64,000 nucleotides of DNA. Origin: Rhynchosporium graminicola (lineage: Eukaryota > Ascomycota > Leotiomycetes > Helotiales > Ploettnerulaceae). Numbering within the stretch: the stretch's first letter is position 1; the number at the start of each line of letters is the position of its first letter. The notes below the pieces were generated by a model. It worked only from the letters and a program-made list of their open reading frames with translations. It had not been told where the DNA came from and did not search any database. Both the position numbers and the translations under genes were made by a program. Location of the stretch: assembly GCA_900074885.1 (NCBI GenBank), contig FJUW01000012.1, positions 1,843,841-1,907,840 of the forward strand. Direction: 5' to 3'. Of this stretch, positions 60,551 to 64,000 are shown in pieces.

Positions 60551-62988
60551 ATGTCTTTGGTCGCTCAACTACCGTGGTTATCACACAATCTGCTGCATCT
60601 CCTCCTGTTTTCTCTTGGCTCTGCACGTGGTACTGTCATCAAACCTTTCCAGATCAAGGCGATAGCACCAGCATGTACAACACTTGCGAATGGGTTAACA
60701 ACCTGCAATGTTGGAGTCAATACTGTTCCACCATTAAAAACTCTTGATGGTGGCTACCAATGGCTTACCGTTGAACCTGCCGTCGTCACTCTGGCTGGAA
60801 GCGCTGTTAGTACCAACAAAGCAGTCTGGACAGCGGTTCAAACTTCATAACTGGATATCCTAACGATCACTACTACGGATCGCAATGGCATTGCAACAAC
60901 TTCAGCCTCAACAGAGTACGTGTCTTTCGTCACTTCCACGACAGGTTCCGCGGCAGCTCCTACCGCGGCGATTGTTGCCGCAGTGATCGCCCCAGCCGCA
61001 GTCGGCTACTTGCAGCCGATCGTAGATACAGCTGGTGGGAAAACAGTAGCAGGTCTCGGAGCCGAGATCCTATCTGTATTGGCTAAGGAAAAAATATTCA
61101 TCACCGCGTACGAGGCAGATCAATTGGCAGCGGTCATAATTATAGTTGGGACTAATGTTGTGATTGCTGGAACTGTCAAGTATGTTTATTCGAGTTTCCG
61201 GCTGAGCTCATACATCCGGAATATCAACATTAAACCAATTCCATCACCAACCGAAACGATAACAAGCACAACTTCTAGTGCCACCCCCGAAGTCACGGCA
61301 ATCATCGATCTCCCATATCCAGACTACCTAGATTTCCAAGCACCTATGATTGCTTTGGGACCAACACCCACAGTTGATGATTTCAGGCCGACGGACGTAC
61401 CGGCAGGTGGCCGTAAGTCTCAACCCCCCCAAACATTCCTGTGTGTTGTACAAGTATTGATTATCCCCCAGAACAAATTGCCATAGCATCGTATATCAAT
61501 CCACTAGGGGACCCAGTTACTTGGCAGCGACTCCTTGCATATGACTCCAATAAAGTCAGTGTCTTAGTTGCAAACGTTTTGAATGGTCCAGATTACATCG
61601 TCGAAGAGAACTGGAAGGCGGTGATCGATCAAGCTACAGCCCAAGGCAAAACTATTCTTGGTTATGTGCGGACTGGCTACCTCGGTGTAAGCAAACAAAA
61701 TTTCACCACTCGACTGGGCTCTCATAACCTCGCCGATTGGGCTTCTCAAATTGAGCAAGATGTCGACAAATGGTTTGAGCTCTACAGCACTCTTGGCGGG
61801 ATATTCTTCGACGAAGGTTGGCCAGAATGCGGGGAAAACAATATTTACGCGGATTTATACGCTTACATCAACGACTATACGAAGAGAAAACATCCTGGCG
61901 CATACACAGTACTCAATCCTGGTTCACCGATGGCTCAATGTTTCGAAAACACCATGGATACACTATTGACTTTCGAGAGCAGCTATGAGAATTATCAAAG
62001 CTTGTATGTCCCTAACGATTGGACGCCAAAAGACCCCCGGAAAATCTGGCATATCGTGTACAGAGTCCCACAAGACCAAGTGGCAAATGCTGCTGCACTT
62101 GCCCTAAGTCGTGGTGCAGGACTACTTGAACTCACCGACGATGACAATCCAAATCCATACGACACATTACCAAACGACGCCTACATGCAAGCCGCTATCG
62201 GTGCTGTAGTTGGTGGCAAGCCTCCTATCAATGAGCCAGCAGAAGCAAGCGGCTCTCAAGTTGCTGGTGTTCCAAATGATGCACACGTCCTTTCCTCAGA
62301 TTATACATCCGTCACACTTGTCTGGTCTCCTGTCAGTGGTGCTTTGGGATATGCAGTATATCGAGATGGTAAACAAGTTCTAGAATTACCAGCCTCGATG
62401 ATCCGCGCTACAGTTGGCATGCTTGATCCAGGATCCGTCGGTCTCACGTTGGAAGTCAGGACGGTTCTATCTTCGGGCGATGGAGGTGCTTCCCGCCTCA
62501 TCCCGGCAAGCACCAACAGTCTACCACTTGATGGTTCAATCACGAATACGAGTTTCATCAAAAATGGCAACTCAGTCACATATACCGCAGACGTGCTGGT
62601 CCCATATGCGTTCGTCCGATTGTTTATTGGCATCAAGCAAGACGCTGGACCCCATGGGTGGCCAATTGACATACCAGGCGTGGACAACACGGGCACGTCA
62701 TATATACAGGTCGTAAATTACCTCGTCGAAGGTAATGACTTCTACTCTGCGATGTACAAGTACACTGGCTCTTGGGAAATGAAGGGCAAAGCAGGCAATG
62801 CGGCATGGTCGTGGGCACCTCTTGGAATCGCACCGCAAGTTCAAAGTGGGTACACACATACCTGGACTGTTCCCTTCGAAGGCACGGATGCATTGGCTAG
62901 CAATTATGTAGTACAAGGTCAAGGATATGCACCGATCGAAAATGTCTTCAGGGGAGATAAGTATTTTTGGAACGCAGGTTTCAAATAG
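60551..62988 (+). pseudogene. Spherulin-4 / GH135 glycoside hydrolase gene with an in-frame stop
   Basis: Secreted hydrolase related to spherulin-4 and the Aspergillus Sph3 enzyme that cleaves galactosaminogalactan. Two exons, 60551-61412 and 61472-62988 (793 codons in one frame). Seen: signal peptide (about 1-26); a 290-residue N-terminal extension, partly Thr/Ala-rich with hydrophobic stretches; the GH135 domain (about 290-540) starting IASYINPLGDP, with the acidic pair in FFDEGW and a third Glu in LTFESSY 54 residues later; an FN3-like segment (about 560-640) and a further C-terminal beta-rich domain. A TAA at 60848-60850 (codon 100) interrupts exon 1 while the frame stays open on both sides. 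I could not place an intron that removes it in phase. It may be a recent nonsense mutation (CAA to TAA fits RIP) or a sequencing error; the catalytic half could still be expressed from a downstream start. Confidence 0.75.
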
Positions 62989-63616
62989 AGTATAGCTATT
63001 GATGGTTCACATTGATATAGACGATCAATGCTACATCTAATGGCAGACAGCTCCACCATACAAATAAAAGATCTTTTCTAATGATCAATAGTGCCACTGC
63101 TACTGGAATTCTCCTGGAATAAAGTTATTCTTCGTTCTACTAAAGCGGCATCATGGCTGGGTCAAGCATTTGTCCTGATGTGCATTTGTCTTACGTTTTC
63201 TATTGGCCGTGGTCGCAGAAATGTTAGCGAGCTTCCATGGAATCAGCTAGAACCTGTATAAAGTAGTTTTAAATAGACGTAAGTCATCAAGAGAACGCTT
63301 TCAATGGCAGTAGTGTGCTTAAAGGTTAGAGACAGCCGCTGTTCTACAGCCTCCGACGGGGCTCCAAGCTCACAGGCTGACATTGACGTACGTGAGAAGG
63401 AGCTGATGGGAAATGCTTTCTCAATTCACGGACAAGTTTGAGCAACAAAGAATCAAGTAAATTCTGAGTGTCCAAGTAAGGTAGGTATCCTGTGCCTAAC
63501 CAATCGCAAATGCAGCAATGTCAGATACCTATCTGCGCCTCCATTCTAAGTCCACCCAGAAGCCATATCTACTGGCAAGTTCGTTGAACAAACTGTCCGG
63601 CGTGTATAGGCTGTGC
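62989..63616. other. Intergenic stretch, nothing identified
   Basis: 628 bp between convergent genes; no feature seen. Confidence 0.4.
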
Positions 63617-63990
63617 TCACTTCTTTTTAGGGGTCGCGAGATGGATAGTTTCAATCCTAATGCCATCTGCATCATATGCGACAGCAGTGATATGGTCTTT
63701 TGGGTCCCTAGCGCTATTGTGATCGCCCTCACTATAACCATAGTTAGATGGCGCCCCGAAGAGTAAAGATGTTTAGACAGTACAGACCGAGAAATAAGCT
63801 TCTTGGTATTTAAAGGTAATGGCTTCGTGCTCTTTTCAGCTGCTTCTTTCAAAGCGGACCCATGGGCGGCGGCTACATCCGAGGGCCTCGTCCATTCCGT
63901 CGTTTCTATTGCAACTTCGCAGGCGATTTCAACGCCAAGTTTGACGATCTTGCCAACAGGGATTGCCTTTTTGATCACGTTGCCGGACAT
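63617..63990 (-). CDS. Small conserved-looking hypothetical protein, 105 aa
   Basis: Two exons, 63788-63990 and 63617-63731 (318 nt). The 56-nt intron has a GTCTGT donor, a TCTAACT branch site and a TAG acceptor. Removing it replaces an ill-formed tail by SREGDHNSARDPKDH and AYDADGIRIETIHLATPKKK, ending at a stop. Short basic N-terminus, one amphipathic helix (about 12-30), then a beta-rich C-terminal part with a Lys-rich end. No catalytic motif, no signal peptide. The start ATG is 10 bases from the window edge, so promoter and any upstream exon are outside. Confidence 0.55.
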
Positions 63991-64000
63991 ACTGATTTGT

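Overview
The window reads as genomic DNA of a filamentous ascomycete (Pezizomycotina). Genes carry short GT-AG introns of about 45-95 nt, and many have a branch site close to TGCTAAC. Intergenic distances are a few hundred bases to about 2 kb. There is a Ty1/copia retrotransposon with a C-to-T mutation pattern like repeat-induced point mutation (RIP). The gene set (CYP505-type P450 fusion, GH2 beta-galactosidase with a lactose-type permease, GH135/spherulin-4, fungal rhodopsin-domain membrane protein) is typical of plant-associated or saprotrophic moulds. I cannot name the species. Every spliced model below was assembled by eye from reading frames and splice sites; totals divide by three unless stated.

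Left arm, 1-38.6 kb, ordinary gene-rich euchromatin: lactose-type MFS permease (-) divergent from a GH2 beta-galactosidase (+); a diverged tandem repeat; LUC7 splicing factor (-) and GPI16/PIG-T (+) sharing a 293-bp promoter; an RGG-rich protein (-); a rhodopsin-domain membrane protein (-); a UbiA-type prenyltransferase/terpene-cyclase-like enzyme (+); a double SANT/Myb plus homeodomain regulator (-); an SGNH/CE2-like secreted esterase (-); a self-sufficient P450-reductase fusion (CYP505, -); a BYE1-like PHD/SPOC protein (-); and a ZNF830/CCDC16-like zinc-finger protein (+).

Middle, 40.7-45.8 kb: one full-length but dead Ty1/copia element. It has 186-bp LTRs, a 5-bp target-site duplication and a primer-binding site complementary to the anticodon arm of initiator tRNA-Met. 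It is riddled with stops and carries an internal duplication joined by a single N. A related solo LTR lies at 49.3-49.7 kb and is itself interrupted by a 251-bp MITE with long terminal inverted repeats.

Right arm, 46-64 kb, is an accessory, gene-poor zone in which most genes are damaged: an acyltransferase pseudogene, a frame-broken membrane-protein gene, a secreted-protein relic with CAG/TGG-to-stop changes, a frame-broken ankyrin gene, and a GH135 gene with one in-frame stop. Three genes look intact: a four-exon secreted HEXXH metallopeptidase, a small acidic protein and a 105-residue protein.

Functionally, the permease and beta-galactosidase should act together on lactose or other beta-galactosides. 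The remaining left-arm genes are housekeeping (splicing, GPI anchoring, transcription) or stand-alone metabolic enzymes. I saw no secondary-metabolite gene cluster, CRISPR array, rRNA or tRNA gene. I did not find a clearly undescribed system. The most unusual items are the SANT-SANT-homeodomain architecture, the orphan UbiA enzyme, the MITE nested in a solo LTR, and the run of decaying genes beside the mutated transposon.
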